In this document: piece after piece, positions 35,694-44,943 of the stretch | Layout: the number at the start of each line of letters is the position of its first letter | How positions within the stretch are numbered: the first letter of the stretch is position 1 | NCBI RefSeq assembly: GCF_022601895.1 | Contig: NZ_JAKVIO010000002.1 | Span: 156,606-220,605, forward strand | DNA length: 64,000 bases | Direction of reading: 5' to 3' | Origin: Sphingomonas sp. LaA6.9 | GTDB taxonomy: Bacteria; Pseudomonadota; Alphaproteobacteria; Sphingomonadales; Sphingomonadaceae | Notes under the pieces: model-generated | The model's database searches: none | What the model was told of the DNA's origin: nothing | Seen by the model: the letters and a program-made list of their open reading frames with translations, nothing else | Made by a program: the position numbers and the translations under genes

Positions 35694-36365
35694 GTGACGC
35701 CTTCGATCGATCCGGAAATCGCGCTTTCAATTGCTTACGCGCGCGCTGACCGACGCGCCGCGCTGGAAACCATATGGGCGCTCGACGCTCAGCTGGGCGG
35801 CATAGTTCGTTCCACGAGCGAACCGATGATCGGCGCAATGCGGCTGACCTGGTGGCGTGATGCGATCGACGCACTCGGACACGGGCCGGTGCCCGCCGAG
35901 CCGCTTCTGCAGCGCCTCGCAACCGTGCCTGGCGCGCAGGAAGGCGCGGCCGGCAGGCTATCCGAAATGGCCGAGGGCTGGATATCCCTGCTCGATCCCT
36001 TTCCACTGGCCCGCGAAGGGCTTGAGGCATATGCGCGCCAGCGTGGCGGCGTGCTGTTCTCCGAACTCGCAAGGCAGCTGGGTGCTGCGGTCACGCCCGC
36101 GATACCCGGCGCTGGTGCCGGTTGGGTATTGGTGGACTTCGCCTTTCGGTGCAGCGATCGCGCCACCGCGGAGGCGGCGCTCGATCTGGCGGGTCCGATG
36201 TTGCTGAGCGCCATGGCCACGCGCTGGCCGCGTGAGGCGAGGCCGCTTGGCATGCTTGCATCGCTCGCTCTTCGCGACGCCCGGGCGGGACTTGGCGTTG
36301 CGCGCCAATCGGGTGCACCGCTCAGGCTGCTGCACATGCTCCGCCATCGCCTCACGGGGCGCTGA
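35694..36365 (+). CDS. Squalene/phytoene synthase-like protein
   Basis: A 223-residue protein related to the squalene/phytoene synthase superfamily (Sqs/Psy, NDUFAF6-like). The best block is SEPMIGAMRLTWWRDAIDAL near residues 40-60. The catalytic DxxxD acidic motifs of true synthases are not evident and the protein is shorter than the usual 280-300, so a non-catalytic or altered role is possible. The GTG at 35694 has GAGGAG five bases upstream; an ATG ten codons earlier has no such site. Confidence 0.68.
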   Translation: MTPSIDPEIALSIAYARADRRAALETIWALDAQLGGIVRSTSEPMIGAMRLTWWRDAIDALGHGPVPAEPLLQRLATVPGAQEGAAGRLSEMAEGWISLLDPFPLAREGLEAYARQRGGVLFSELARQLGAAVTPAIPGAGAGWVLVDFAFRCSDRATAEAALDLAGPMLLSAMATRWPREARPLGMLASLALRDARAGLGVARQSGAPLRLLHMLRHRLTGR

Positions 36366-36425
36366 CACTTGATATCGGACCCGAAACGAGCATAGCCTCG
36401 CCGTGACATTGGGCAGGAGGTCGCA

Positions 36426-36902
36426 ATGGGACGTTTTCTGGCGGGCGTGGCATCGGCACTGTTGTTGGCCGGCGCAGGGATTTTCTGGTGGCAAAGCCGC
36501 GCCGAGAGCGAGCCCCGGCTGCCGCTGGCGCCTGCGGTGCAATCCGCTGGGCTGCCGCTGTCGGATGATCCCGTGCCCGACCCGCCCGAGGCGAGCGCGA
36601 AGACGCGCGAGGAAAAGCGCTTCGGGCGCTACGACAAGGACAGGAATGGCGGGATCAGCACCGAGGAATATTTCGCCAGCCGCCGCAAGGCCTTCGCGAA
36701 GCTCGACGCCAATCGTGATGGACGGCTGAGCTTCGACGAATGGGGAGCGAAGACGCGTGAGAAGTTCGCCAAGGCAGATACCGATCGCTCGCAGGTGCTC
36801 AACCGCGCCGAGTTTGCGACCACCGCACCGGTGCGCAAGTCCAGGCCCAAGCCCGATTGCCCGCCCGCCATTGCCGCCAGAGGCGAGGAGGACGACGGCT
36901 GA
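36426..36902 (+). CDS. EF-hand calcium-binding protein, membrane-anchored or exported
   Basis: A 158-residue protein. The N-terminus has a hydrophobic segment LAGVASALLLAGAGIFWW (5-22), as a signal or anchor. After a Pro-rich linker come EF-hand loops at 70-81 (DKDRNGGISTEE) and 94-105 (DANRDGRLSFDE), both with normal ligands. A third loop at 118-129 (DTDRSQVLNRAE) lacks the central glycine. Calcium binding is predicted; the partner is unknown. It converges with the minus-strand gene at 36903. Confidence 0.8.
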   Translation: MGRFLAGVASALLLAGAGIFWWQSRAESEPRLPLAPAVQSAGLPLSDDPVPDPPEASAKTREEKRFGRYDKDRNGGISTEEYFASRRKAFAKLDANRDGRLSFDEWGAKTREKFAKADTDRSQVLNRAEFATTAPVRKSRPKPDCPPAIAARGEEDDG

Positions 36903-37316
36903 TCAGGATCCCGGTGCGTACAGGCGCACGGGCGCTCCGATCTCTATCACAGGCACCTCCCATGGATGGCGCTCTGCGATCGTCTCGATAAGCTGTTCGA
37001 GGCGATCGTCGGGGAGGTCGGCATCGACCCAGGTCAGCAGGACGATGGTTGGCGATAGCGCGGGAATTCCGGCTTCGCCGAGCACCGGATTCGCGGCTTC
37101 GGTCGGCACGAAGCTTTCGGCGCCGAAGCCGATTTCGCAGACACCCTGATAGGCACCAAAGCCGCCAAGCGCATTGTCGCCGCGGATCAGGTCCAGAATG
37201 GACGCGATTTGCGGATCGCGCTCGATCGCGGCCAGATCGCCCCCAACCGCGGCAGCCAGCGCTTCCGCGGCCACCGGGCAATGGATCCTGATCGGCCGCG
37301 CGGCGCGCAGCGCCAT
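36903..37316 (-). CDS. Conserved hypothetical, CutA/Nif3-like C-terminal motif
   Basis: A 137-residue soluble protein without a confident family. The C-terminal IAERHPWEVPVIEI resembles the HPYEVP segment of CutA and Nif3-like proteins, so a ferredoxin-like fold is possible. The ATG at 37314-37316 overlaps the trmFO stop as TGATG, so translation is probably coupled. There is a GTG five codons upstream. Its stop adjoins the stop of the EF-hand gene without any gap. Confidence 0.65.
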   Translation of the reverse strand: MALRAARPIRIHCPVAAEALAAAVGGDLAAIERDPQIASILDLIRGDNALGGFGAYQGVCEIGFGAESFVPTEAANPVLGEAGIPALSPTIVLLTWVDADLPDDRLEQLIETIAERHPWEVPVIEIGAPVRLYAPGS

Positions 37317-38629
37317 CAGGCGGGCATCCACTCGGCGAACGCCTCACGCGCGCGGGCGGTGTAGAGCAGCTTGCGGTCGGCCTTTTTGGTGCGTCCCTCG
37401 ATCGGCGGGAAGAGGCCGAAATTGACGTTCATCGGCTGATAGCTCTCGACCTCGGCGCCGCCGGTGATGTGGCCGAGCAGCGCGCCGAGCGCGGTTTCGA
37501 CGGGTGGCGACGCGATCGGCTGGCCCAGCAGTTCGGCTGCGGCGAAGCGGCCTGCGAGCAGGCCGACTGCGGCGGACTCGACATAACCCTCGCACCCCGT
37601 GATCTGGCCCGCGAAACGAATATTGGGGCGCGACTTCAGGCGAAGCTCGCCGTCCAGGAGTTTGGGCGACTGGATGAAGGTGTTGCGGTGCAGCCCGCCC
37701 AGCCGTGCGAACTCGGCATTTTCGAGCCCGGGGATCATGCGGAAGACGCGGATCTGCTCGGCATATTTGAGCTTGGTCTGGAAGCCGACGATATTCCAGA
37801 GCGTGCCGAGCGCGTTGTCCTGGCGGAGCTGGACGACGGCATAAGGCCAGCGCCCGGTGCGCGGATCATCGAGCCCCACGGGCTTCATGGGACCATAGCG
37901 AAGCGTGTCGACGCCGCGCTCGGCCATAACCTCGACCGGCATGCAGCCCTCGAAATAGGGCGTGTCCTTCTCCCACTCCTTGAACTCGCCCTTTTCGCCG
38001 TCGAGCAGCGCCTGATGGAAGGCGAGATACTGATCCTTGTCCATCGGGCAGTTGATGTAGTCGTGGCCTTCGCCCTTGTTCCAGCGCGACTGGAACCAGC
38101 AAATGTCCATGTCGATGCTGTCGCGGTGGACGATCGGCGCGATCGCGTCGAAAAACGCGAGCGAGTCCTCGCCGGTCTGCGCACCAATCGCGTTGGCGAG
38201 GCTTTCGGCGGTGAGTGGCCCGGTTGCGATGATCGCGGGCCCATCGGGCAAGGCATCGACGCGTTCGCGCACGATCTCGATATTGGGGTGGGCGGCGAGC
38301 GCGGCGGTCACACCTTCGCTGAACCCGTCACGATCGACCGCAAGCGCCGAACCCGCAGGCACCTTGTGTTCATCGCCCTTGGCCATGATCAGCGAACCGA
38401 GCGCGCGCATCTCGGCATGGAGCAGCCCGACCGCGTTGCGCTCGGCATCGTCCGAGCGGAAGCTGTTCGAGCAGACGAGCTCGGCGAGGTGATCGGTCTG
38501 ATGCGCGGGCGTCATCACGCCCGAGCCGCGCATCTCGGACAGGCGGACCTTCACGCCCGCATTGGCAAGCTGCCATGCCGCTTCCGAGCCGGCCAGACCG
38601 CCGCCGATGATGTGGATCTGATGTGTCAC
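37316..38629 (-). CDS. trmFO: Methylenetetrahydrofolate-tRNA-(uracil-5-)-methyltransferase
   Basis: Folate- and FAD-dependent enzyme that makes 5-methyluridine at position 54 of tRNA; 437 residues. The FAD-binding [11 protein letters not shown] is at 9-19. Other TrmFO blocks are [14 protein letters not shown] near 50 (containing a catalytic Cys region), [16 protein letters not shown] near 158 and the C-terminal [14 protein letters not shown] near 345. A GTG start is used, with AGG just upstream. The next gene overlaps its stop. Confidence 0.95.
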   Translation of the reverse strand: MTHQIHIIGGGLAGSEAAWQLANAGVKVRLSEMRGSGVMTPAHQTDHLAELVCSNSFRSDDAERNAVGLLHAEMRALGSLIMAKGDEHKVPAGSALAVDRDGFSEGVTAALAAHPNIEIVRERVDALPDGPAIIATGPLTAESLANAIGAQTGEDSLAFFDAIAPIVHRDSIDMDICWFQSRWNKGEGHDYINCPMDKDQYLAFHQALLDGEKGEFKEWEKDTPYFEGCMPVEVMAERGVDTLRYGPMKPVGLDDPRTGRWPYAVVQLRQDNALGTLWNIVGFQTKLKYAEQIRVFRMIPGLENAEFARLGGLHRNTFIQSPKLLDGELRLKSRPNIRFAGQITGCEGYVESAAVGLLAGRFAAAELLGQPIASPPVETALGALLGHITGGAEVESYQPMNVNFGLFPPIEGRTKKADRKLLYTARAREAFAEWMPA

Positions 38630-38780
38630 GACCTGCCTTAGCTTCCCTTGGATTCACAAACTTCTCACAAACGCGCATGCGGATCAGCCTCGCCCGAAGC
38701 CAGCGCATACGCCTTCGCGGCCAGAATAGCCGAAGGCGGCGCATGTAGGACAGCACGACCTTCTGCGCTAGGCTGGAGCG

Positions 38781-39212
38781 ATGAGGATCTTCACCATCGG
38801 CTATCAGGGCGCGACGCAGGCCGAACTGATCACGGCGCTGAAGCGGGCCGGTGTCGAGCGGCTGATCGACGTTCGCGCGGTGCCGTTGTCGCGCAAGCCC
38901 GGCTTTTCGAAGAATGCGCTGGCCGCGGGGCTGAGAGAGGCGGGGATCGACTATGTCCACCTCCGCGCGCTCGGCACCCCGCCCGAAGGCCGCTATGCGG
39001 CGCGCAAGGGCGATCGTGCGACGATGGAGGCGGTCTATTCCGGGCAGCTCGAACTGCCCGAGGCGATCGCCGAGGCCGCGATGATGCGTGACCTTGCCGC
39101 CGAAAAGCCGAGCGCGCTGCTCTGCTTCGAGCGCGATCCCGCGATCTGCCATCGCACCGTGCTGCTGGAAAGGGTTGCGGCGGACGCGGAAGTCGTTGAT
39201 CTCTACGCCTGA
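38781..39212 (+). CDS. DUF488 family protein
   Basis: A 143-residue protein of the DUF488 family. It begins MRIFTIGYQGATQAELI, then IDVRAVPLSRKPGFSKNAL near residue 35, and the characteristic CFERDPAICHR near 115 (two cysteines). The molecular role is unknown; the conserved Cys/Arg residues suggest a small catalytic or nucleotide-binding protein. The gene is likely followed in its transcript by the membrane gene at 39271. Confidence 0.85.
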   Translation: MRIFTIGYQGATQAELITALKRAGVERLIDVRAVPLSRKPGFSKNALAAGLREAGIDYVHLRALGTPPEGRYAARKGDRATMEAVYSGQLELPEAIAEAAMMRDLAAEKPSALLCFERDPAICHRTVLLERVAADAEVVDLYA

Positions 39213-39226
39213 AACGGGAGATGCAT

Positions 39227-39259
39227 ATGCTCGATCATATCGGCTGTGCGGTATCGGAT
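39227..39259 (+). pseudogene. Possible 5' remnant of a VOC/glyoxalase-family gene
   Basis: ATG at 39227 opens MLDHIGCAVSD, very like the N-terminus of VOC-family proteins (MLDHIGIAVSD type), and a GGGAG ribosome site sits about eight bases before it. After eleven codons the frame continues into the lysoplasmalogenase start region in another phase and stops. This fits a deletion that removed the rest of a VOC gene. The evidence is a short match only. Confidence 0.4.
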
Positions 39260-39270
39260 GAGGGGGAAGG

Positions 39271-39942
39271 ATGGCTTTGGGGGGCGTTTCGCGCGGGCTG
39301 CTGATCGCAAGCCTGTTTTTCGGATTGAGTTATCCGCTGATCTGGAACCTCGGCTGGCCCGAGGCGGCGAGCACCGCGGGGAAGGGCGCGGGCGTGGCGC
39401 TGCTCGCGCTGGCCGCAGCCATCGAGGCGCGCGACGGCGACGGCTGGCGGCTCACCGCGGTCATGGGCTTTGGCGCGTTGGGAGACATATTGCTGGTGAG
39501 CAGCATGACGACGGGCGCGATCGCGTTCGTGATCGGCCATATCATCGCGATCTGGCTCTATCTGCGCAACCGCAGAGCGCGGCTCTCGCCGAGCCAGCGG
39601 GCGCTGGCGCTTGTCGTCATACCCGGCTCAGTGCTGATCGCCTGGCTTCTGCCGGCCGACAGGGCGCAGGCTCCCGGGGTCGCGATCTATGCGCTGTTCG
39701 TGGCCGCCATGGCGGCGGCGGCATGGATAAGCCGTTTCCCACGCTATCGTACGGGTATCGGTGCGATGATGTTCCTGGCGTCGGACCTGTTCATCTTCGC
39801 GCGCATGGGACCGCTGGAAGGCGCGGCATGGGCCGGGCTGGTGATCTGGCTGCTCTATTATGTCGGGCAGATGCTGATTGCGCTCGGCGTACTCGGCGAA
39901 AAATCGGGGTGGCGCGTGGACCAATCGGTGCCGGCGGAGTGA
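39271..39942 (+). CDS. Lysoplasmalogenase-like (YhhN/TMEM86) membrane protein
   Basis: A 223-residue protein with about eight hydrophobic helices. The YhhN-family marks GALGDILLVS near residue 72 and FLASDLFIFARM near 170 are present, with their conserved acidic residues. Characterised members hydrolyse the vinyl-ether bond of lysoplasmalogens; in bacteria the substrate is mostly unproven. The ATG directly follows AGGGGGAAGG. Confidence 0.8.
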   Translation: MALGGVSRGLLIASLFFGLSYPLIWNLGWPEAASTAGKGAGVALLALAAAIEARDGDGWRLTAVMGFGALGDILLVSSMTTGAIAFVIGHIIAIWLYLRNRRARLSPSQRALALVVIPGSVLIAWLLPADRAQAPGVAIYALFVAAMAAAAWISRFPRYRTGIGAMMFLASDLFIFARMGPLEGAAWAGLVIWLLYYVGQMLIALGVLGEKSGWRVDQSVPAE

Positions 39943-40013
39943 GTCAGGGTTTGCCCTGATGGTGACGTAACGCCTCCAGATATAGCCTTCCGTCGAGAAT
40001 CAGGGAGGCTTAC

Positions 40014-42338
40014 ATGCCGCGTCAATTCCGTGGAAAGGTCGCGCTCGATGTCCGCAACTCGCAAGCCGACTGGCCGGCCTTCCTGGCCGACAAGGCGCCC
40101 GAGGGCGCGCCGAACGTGCTGGTCATCCTCTACGACGACACTGGCCAGGCGGCCTGGTCCCCCTATGGCGGGCGGATCGCGATGCCAACGATGGACCGGC
40201 TGGCGAGGAACGGCCTGACCTACAGCCAGTGGCACACGACGGCGGTGTGCTCGCCGACGCGATCGTGTTTCCTGACCGGGCGCAACCACCACGCCAACGG
40301 GTTCGGGACGATCTCCGAGGCCGCGACGGGCTTTCCGGGCTACAACGGGCACATCCCGCTCGAGAACGGCACGATCGCGCATATCCTGCGCAACGCCGGG
40401 TGGAGTACCTTCTGGATTGGCAAGAACCACAACGTGCCGGTCGACGCGTTCAGCATCGGCGCGAGCAAGAAGGCCTGGCCGCTCGGGCTCGGCTACGACC
40501 GGTTCTACGGTTTCATCGGCGGTGAGACCAACCAGTGGTATCCCGAACTCATCGAGGACAACCATTTCGTCGACCAGCCGTACCAGCCCGAGGAAGGCTA
40601 CCACTTCTCGAAGGACATTGCCGACAAGGCGATCACCTTCATCCGCGACACGAAGCAGTCCGATCCGGAAAAGCCGTGGTACATGTGGTACTGCCCGGGT
40701 GCGAACCACGCGCCGCATCATGCGCCGCAGGATTATATCGACAAGTACAAGGGCAAGTTCGACGACGGCTACGAGGCCTATCGGACATGGGTGCTTGAGC
40801 GGATGATCGAGCGCGGGATCCTGCCGCAAGGGACCGCGCTGACCCCGATCAACCCGCTGCCCGAGGGCGTACTGCCCCAGGCGGACAGCGTCCGGCCGTG
40901 GGATACGCTCAACGATGACGAGAAGCGGCTGTTCAGCCGGATGGCCGAGGTCTACGCGGCGTTCTCCGAATACACCGACGTGCAGATCGGGCGGGTGATC
41001 GACTACCTGGAGGAGTCGGGCCAGCTCAACAACACGCTGATCTTCTACTGCGCCGACAACGGAGCCTCGGGCGAGGGAAGCCCCAACGGATCGGTCAACG
41101 AGAACCGCTTCTTCAACGGCTACCCCGACGACATGGAAAGCAATCTGGCGATGATCGACAAGCTCGGCTCGCCCGACACCTACAACCATTACCCGACCGG
41201 CTGGGCGGTCGCCTTCTCGAGCCCCTACAAGATGTTCAAGCGCTATGCCTCGTACAGCGGGGGGACCTGCGATCCGCTGGTGATCCACTGGCCAGCCGGG
41301 ATCAAGGCGCGCGGCGAGGTGCGCCACCAGTACCACCACTGCAACGACATCGTGCCGACGATCCTGGAATGCTGCGGCGTGCCGATGCCCGAGGAGATCG
41401 ATCGGGTGAAGCAGGCGCCGCTGGCGGGCGTGTCGATGAAGTACAGCTTCGACCAGGCCGACGCGCCAACCACCAAGCAGGTCCAGTATTACGAGATGGC
41501 CGGCACGCGCGGCATCTGGGCCGGGGGCTGGAAGGCCGCTGCCCAGCACGGCCCGCTCCCGTCGGACCAGGGCAATTTCGGCAAGGACGTGTGGGAGCTG
41601 TTCAACACCGAGGAGGATCGCGCCGAGGCGCACGATTTGGCCGCCGAGTATCCGGAGAAGCTGAAGGAGCTGCAGGAGCTGTGGCTTGACGAGGCCAGGA
41701 AGAACAACGTCCTGCCGCTGGTCGACCTGGGCCTCGCAGCGTACCACGCGGCCGAATTCCACGCCGAGCCGCTCAAGAGCGGGCGCTACACCTACTATCC
41801 CGGAACCACCGAGGTGCCCGAGGCCTCGGCCGCGCGCACGCTGGGCGCTTCGTTCAAGGCGCTCGCCGAGGTCGAGTTCAACGGTGAGACCGAGGGGGTG
41901 ATCTTCGCGCAGGGCTCGCGCTTCGGCGGCTATTCGCTGTTCGTGAAGGATGGCAAGCTGGTGTTCGCCTACAACTTCCTCGGCATCCCGCCCGAGCAGC
42001 GGCTGACCTGCGACGCGCCGAAGGACGGGCGGCACATCGTCGGGGTCGAGTTCGCCAAGGAGCGGATCAGCGACAGGCTCGAGACCTTTGGGACGATGAC
42101 GCTTTATGTCGACGACAAGGCGGTGGCCGAGGGCGAGTTCCGCACCCAGTCGGGCCACTACGCGCTGTGCGGCGAGGGATTGGCGATCGGCCGCGACGCG
42201 GGCGACGCCGTGAGCAGCGAGTACGGCTCGGCGTTCGACTTCAGGGGCGGGACGATCGAGAAGGTCGTCTTCGACGTGGCCGACGACCACTATTTCGACG
42301 CCGAGCGGCAGCTGAAGGCGGCGATGGCGCGGGATTGA
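40014..42338 (+). CDS. Arylsulfatase (type I sulfatase)
   Basis: A 774-residue sulfatase. The formylglycine motif is CSPTR (Cys79) in AVCSPTRSCFLTGR, and the metal-binding DD pair is at 41-42 (LVILYDDTGQ). A second metal site shows as FYCADNGASGEG near 345. The long C-terminal extension (about 590-774) is of the kind seen in large actinobacterial enzymes. No signal peptide is seen. No formylglycine-generating enzyme gene is in the window. Base use (many GGG/CGG, GAG, CTG codons) and sequence type suggest horizontal gain. Confidence 0.9.
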   Translation: MPRQFRGKVALDVRNSQADWPAFLADKAPEGAPNVLVILYDDTGQAAWSPYGGRIAMPTMDRLARNGLTYSQWHTTAVCSPTRSCFLTGRNHHANGFGTISEAATGFPGYNGHIPLENGTIAHILRNAGWSTFWIGKNHNVPVDAFSIGASKKAWPLGLGYDRFYGFIGGETNQWYPELIEDNHFVDQPYQPEEGYHFSKDIADKAITFIRDTKQSDPEKPWYMWYCPGANHAPHHAPQDYIDKYKGKFDDGYEAYRTWVLERMIERGILPQGTALTPINPLPEGVLPQADSVRPWDTLNDDEKRLFSRMAEVYAAFSEYTDVQIGRVIDYLEESGQLNNTLIFYCADNGASGEGSPNGSVNENRFFNGYPDDMESNLAMIDKLGSPDTYNHYPTGWAVAFSSPYKMFKRYASYSGGTCDPLVIHWPAGIKARGEVRHQYHHCNDIVPTILECCGVPMPEEIDRVKQAPLAGVSMKYSFDQADAPTTKQVQYYEMAGTRGIWAGGWKAAAQHGPLPSDQGNFGKDVWELFNTEEDRAEAHDLAAEYPEKLKELQELWLDEARKNNVLPLVDLGLAAYHAAEFHAEPLKSGRYTYYPGTTEVPEASAARTLGASFKALAEVEFNGETEGVIFAQGSRFGGYSLFVKDGKLVFAYNFLGIPPEQRLTCDAPKDGRHIVGVEFAKERISDRLETFGTMTLYVDDKAVAEGEFRTQSGHYALCGEGLAIGRDAGDAVSSEYGSAFDFRGGTIEKVVFDVADDHYFDAERQLKAAMARD

Positions 42339-42626
42339 GGCCGTACAGCAGATCGCTGCGCACGGCCGATCCCGAGGCGGATCCCGCTCGCCGGCTTCCG
42401 CTCGGGAATGCCGGCGACAAGGTCTGCGGCCGTCGCGCTGAGTCAGGCTGGATCTGCGGCAACGCTCGATAAACGATCGACAAACCATCAGCCGCTCGGC
42501 CGGTCGGCATCGGGCGCGCAGCGGCCTTCTTGGCTCAGGCGGCGGTGTCAGCCAGCACCGTAATGAATTTTCCTGAACGCTTTTTCGTGTCCTTGACGGA
42601 CCTGACATGCGCCCCTTAAAGGCTAG
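42339..42626. other. Intergenic region upstream of TonB receptor gene
   Basis: About 290 bases without a convincing gene or strong terminator. A TTGACG hexamer at 42593-42598 with TTAAAG after a 17-base spacer could form a weak promoter for the receptor gene, and the Fur-type box follows directly downstream. Confidence 0.4.
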
Positions 42627-42641
42627 TGCGACTCACTCGCA
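42627..42641 (+). promoter_or_regulatory. Fur-type operator upstream of TonB receptor
   Basis: Perfect dyad TGCGA-CTCAC-TCGCA followed by TTATCATTTAT, 20 bases before the receptor ATG. It is close to the alphaproteobacterial Fur box pattern (TGCGA N5 TCGCA). It would let iron-loaded Fur block transcription of the receptor and its downstream partner. Confidence 0.6.
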
Positions 42642-42661
42642 TTATCATTTATGGGGCATTT

Positions 42662-44911
42662 ATGGATCGCTATCGTCTTACCGCAATCATCGCGTGCGCA
42701 CTGGCTGCACCTGCATGGGCGAGTGCGCCCGAAGCTGCGGACGCGGTCGATGCAGCAGGCGCGACGCGGGGGCGCGACATCACGGTGACCGCCACGCGGA
42801 CGCCGCAGGAGGTGAAGGACGTTCCCGCGACCGTGACCGTGAAGGGCGAGGAAGAAATTGCTGACGAAATGATCTCGGACATCAAGGATCTCGTGCGCTT
42901 CGAGCCGGGCGTGAGCGTGCGGCAGCAGCCGAGCCGCTTCGGCGCGGCGCTGGGCGTGACAGGTCGCGACGGCGCGTCGAGCTTCAACATTCGCGGGCTC
43001 GACGGCAATCGCGTGCTCGTCCAGGTCGACGGCGTGCGCGTACCCGACGGCTTCACCTTCGGCGCGCAGGCCGCGGGGCGCGGCGACTATGTCGATCTCG
43101 GCCTCGTGAAGTCGGTCGAGATCCTGCGCGGTGCGGCATCCGCGCTTTATGGCAGCGACGGCCTGGCCGGAGCGGTGAGCTTCGCGACGAGCGATCCCGC
43201 GGACATGCTCGCCGAGGGCAAGGATTATGCGGCGCGCGTGCGCGCGGCCTATGATTCCGCGGATGAAGAGTTCACCGAGACCGCGATCCTCGCGGGTCGT
43301 ACCGGTCGCTGGTCGGCGCTGATCGCCTACACGCGCCGCGATGGGCATGAACTCGACAACAAGGGCACCAATGACGCGCCCAATTCGACGCGCACCGCGC
43401 CCAATCCGCAGGACACCGAGTCCAACGCGCTGCTCGGCAAGCTGGTGTACGAGACCGGGGCCAACAGCCGGATCCGCCTGACCGGCGAATATCAGGATGC
43501 GACGGTCGACACGAATGTGCTGAGCGGCATCACGCCCGTGCCGCCTTCGGGCGTGCTGCCCGGAACCGCGGTGCTCGGCCTTCAGGCGCACGACAGCACC
43601 GAACGGACGCGCGTCGCGCTCGACTGGCGCCATGAGGGCGAGGGCGCGATCGATTTCGCGCAGGTTACCGCATACTGGCAGGATGGCGAGAGCCGCCAGT
43701 TCACCGCCGAGGATCGCAACACCGCGGCAGACCGGACACGCCTCAATACCTTTGAGAACCGCGTCTATGGCGCGGCGGCCGATTTCCGCAGCGATTTCGT
43801 GACCGGCACGCTGGGGCACCATGTCGCCTGGGGCGCGGACATCTCGGTCACGCGGCAGGAGGGGCTGCGCGACGGCACCGTGCCGCCCGCGGGCGAGACC
43901 TATCCGACGCGCGCCTTTCCGGTGACCGACTTCACGCGCGGCGGGGTCTATGTGTCCGACACGATCGAGATCGCCGACGGCGCTTTCACGCTCTATCCCG
44001 CGCTGCGCTTCGATTATTACGACCTGTCGCCCAAGGACGATCCGCTGCTCCCGACCTTCGCCTCGGCGAAGCAGGACGGATCGCGACTGTCGCCCAAGAT
44101 CGGCGCGGTCGCCTGGCTCGCCGGAGACGTCAGCCTGTTCGCCAATTACGCGCAGGGCTTCAAGGCGCCCGAGCCGAGCCAGGTGAACCAGTTCTTCGAG
44201 AACCCGGCGTTCGGCTATCGCTCCGAACCCAATCCCGACCTCAAGCCCGAGACGAGCAAGACGATCGAGGGGGGCGTGCGCTTCTCGACCGATCATCTGT
44301 TCGCAAGCATCACCGGCTTCAGCGGCAAATATCGCAACTTCATCAGCCAGGAGGTCGTGGGCGGTGCAGGCACTGTCGCCGATCCGCTGATCTACCAGTT
44401 CATCAACCTAGCACGCGCGAAGATCGAGGGCATCGAGGGCAAGCTCGAGGCGAATACCGACTGGGGACTGACCGGACAGCTCGCCATTTCCTACGCAAAG
44501 GGTGATGTGACCGAAGGCAGCGAGCGCGCGCCGCTGGCGAGCGTGGATCCGCTCAAGCTCGTCGCGGGGCTAGGCTGGCGCGATCCGGGCGACCGCTATG
44601 GCGGGCAGATCATCATGACGCATTCGGCGCGCAAGGAACTTGGCCGCACGACTTACGTGAACGCGGCCGGCGCGCCTGCGAGCATCTGCACAACCGCGTG
44701 CTTCCGCCCCGATGCCTTCACGATCCTCGACGCCACGGCGTTCGTGCGGATCGCCGACGCGTTCACGCTGCGCGCGGGGCTCTTCAACATTCTCGACAAG
44801 AAATATGCCTGGTGGAGCGACGTGCGCGGGCTGAGCGCCAGCAGCACGATCACCGATGCGTTCACCCAGCCTGGACGCAATATCAGCCTTTCGCTGACCG
44901 CGCGCTTTTGA
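42662..44911 (+). CDS. TonB-dependent receptor, haem/haemoprotein-type
   Basis: Outer-membrane receptor of 749 residues. A signal peptide (TAIIACALAAPAWA, about 6-19) is followed by the plug: DITVTATRTPQEVKDVPATV near 40, RFEPGVSVRQQPSRFG near 82, FNIRGLDGNRVLVQVDGVR near 105. These blocks are those of haem/haemoglobin/lactoferrin-type receptors. The barrel ends RNISLSLTARF. A Cys pair (ICTTACF) is near the end. It is preceded by a Fur-type box and followed by the DUF6607 gene. Confidence 0.9.
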   Translation: MDRYRLTAIIACALAAPAWASAPEAADAVDAAGATRGRDITVTATRTPQEVKDVPATVTVKGEEEIADEMISDIKDLVRFEPGVSVRQQPSRFGAALGVTGRDGASSFNIRGLDGNRVLVQVDGVRVPDGFTFGAQAAGRGDYVDLGLVKSVEILRGAASALYGSDGLAGAVSFATSDPADMLAEGKDYAARVRAAYDSADEEFTETAILAGRTGRWSALIAYTRRDGHELDNKGTNDAPNSTRTAPNPQDTESNALLGKLVYETGANSRIRLTGEYQDATVDTNVLSGITPVPPSGVLPGTAVLGLQAHDSTERTRVALDWRHEGEGAIDFAQVTAYWQDGESRQFTAEDRNTAADRTRLNTFENRVYGAAADFRSDFVTGTLGHHVAWGADISVTRQEGLRDGTVPPAGETYPTRAFPVTDFTRGGVYVSDTIEIADGAFTLYPALRFDYYDLSPKDDPLLPTFASAKQDGSRLSPKIGAVAWLAGDVSLFANYAQGFKAPEPSQVNQFFENPAFGYRSEPNPDLKPETSKTIEGGVRFSTDHLFASITGFSGKYRNFISQEVVGGAGTVADPLIYQFINLARAKIEGIEGKLEANTDWGLTGQLAISYAKGDVTEGSERAPLASVDPLKLVAGLGWRDPGDRYGGQIIMTHSARKELGRTTYVNAAGAPASICTTACFRPDAFTILDATAFVRIADAFTLRAGLFNILDKKYAWWSDVRGLSASSTITDAFTQPGRNISLSLTARF

Positions 44912-44943
44912 TAATCATTTGCATCTACGAAAAGGGGTATTTG

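Noticed and set aside
39858..42608. Minus-strand frame of 916 codons opposite the sulfatase
   Set aside because: Antisense shadow of a GC-rich gene; sulfatase motifs lie on the plus strand.
44911..44943. GATAATCATT stretch between the TonB receptor and DUF6607 as a second Fur box
   Set aside because: Only one half resembles an operator and there is no dyad; the two genes are close enough to share the upstream box.
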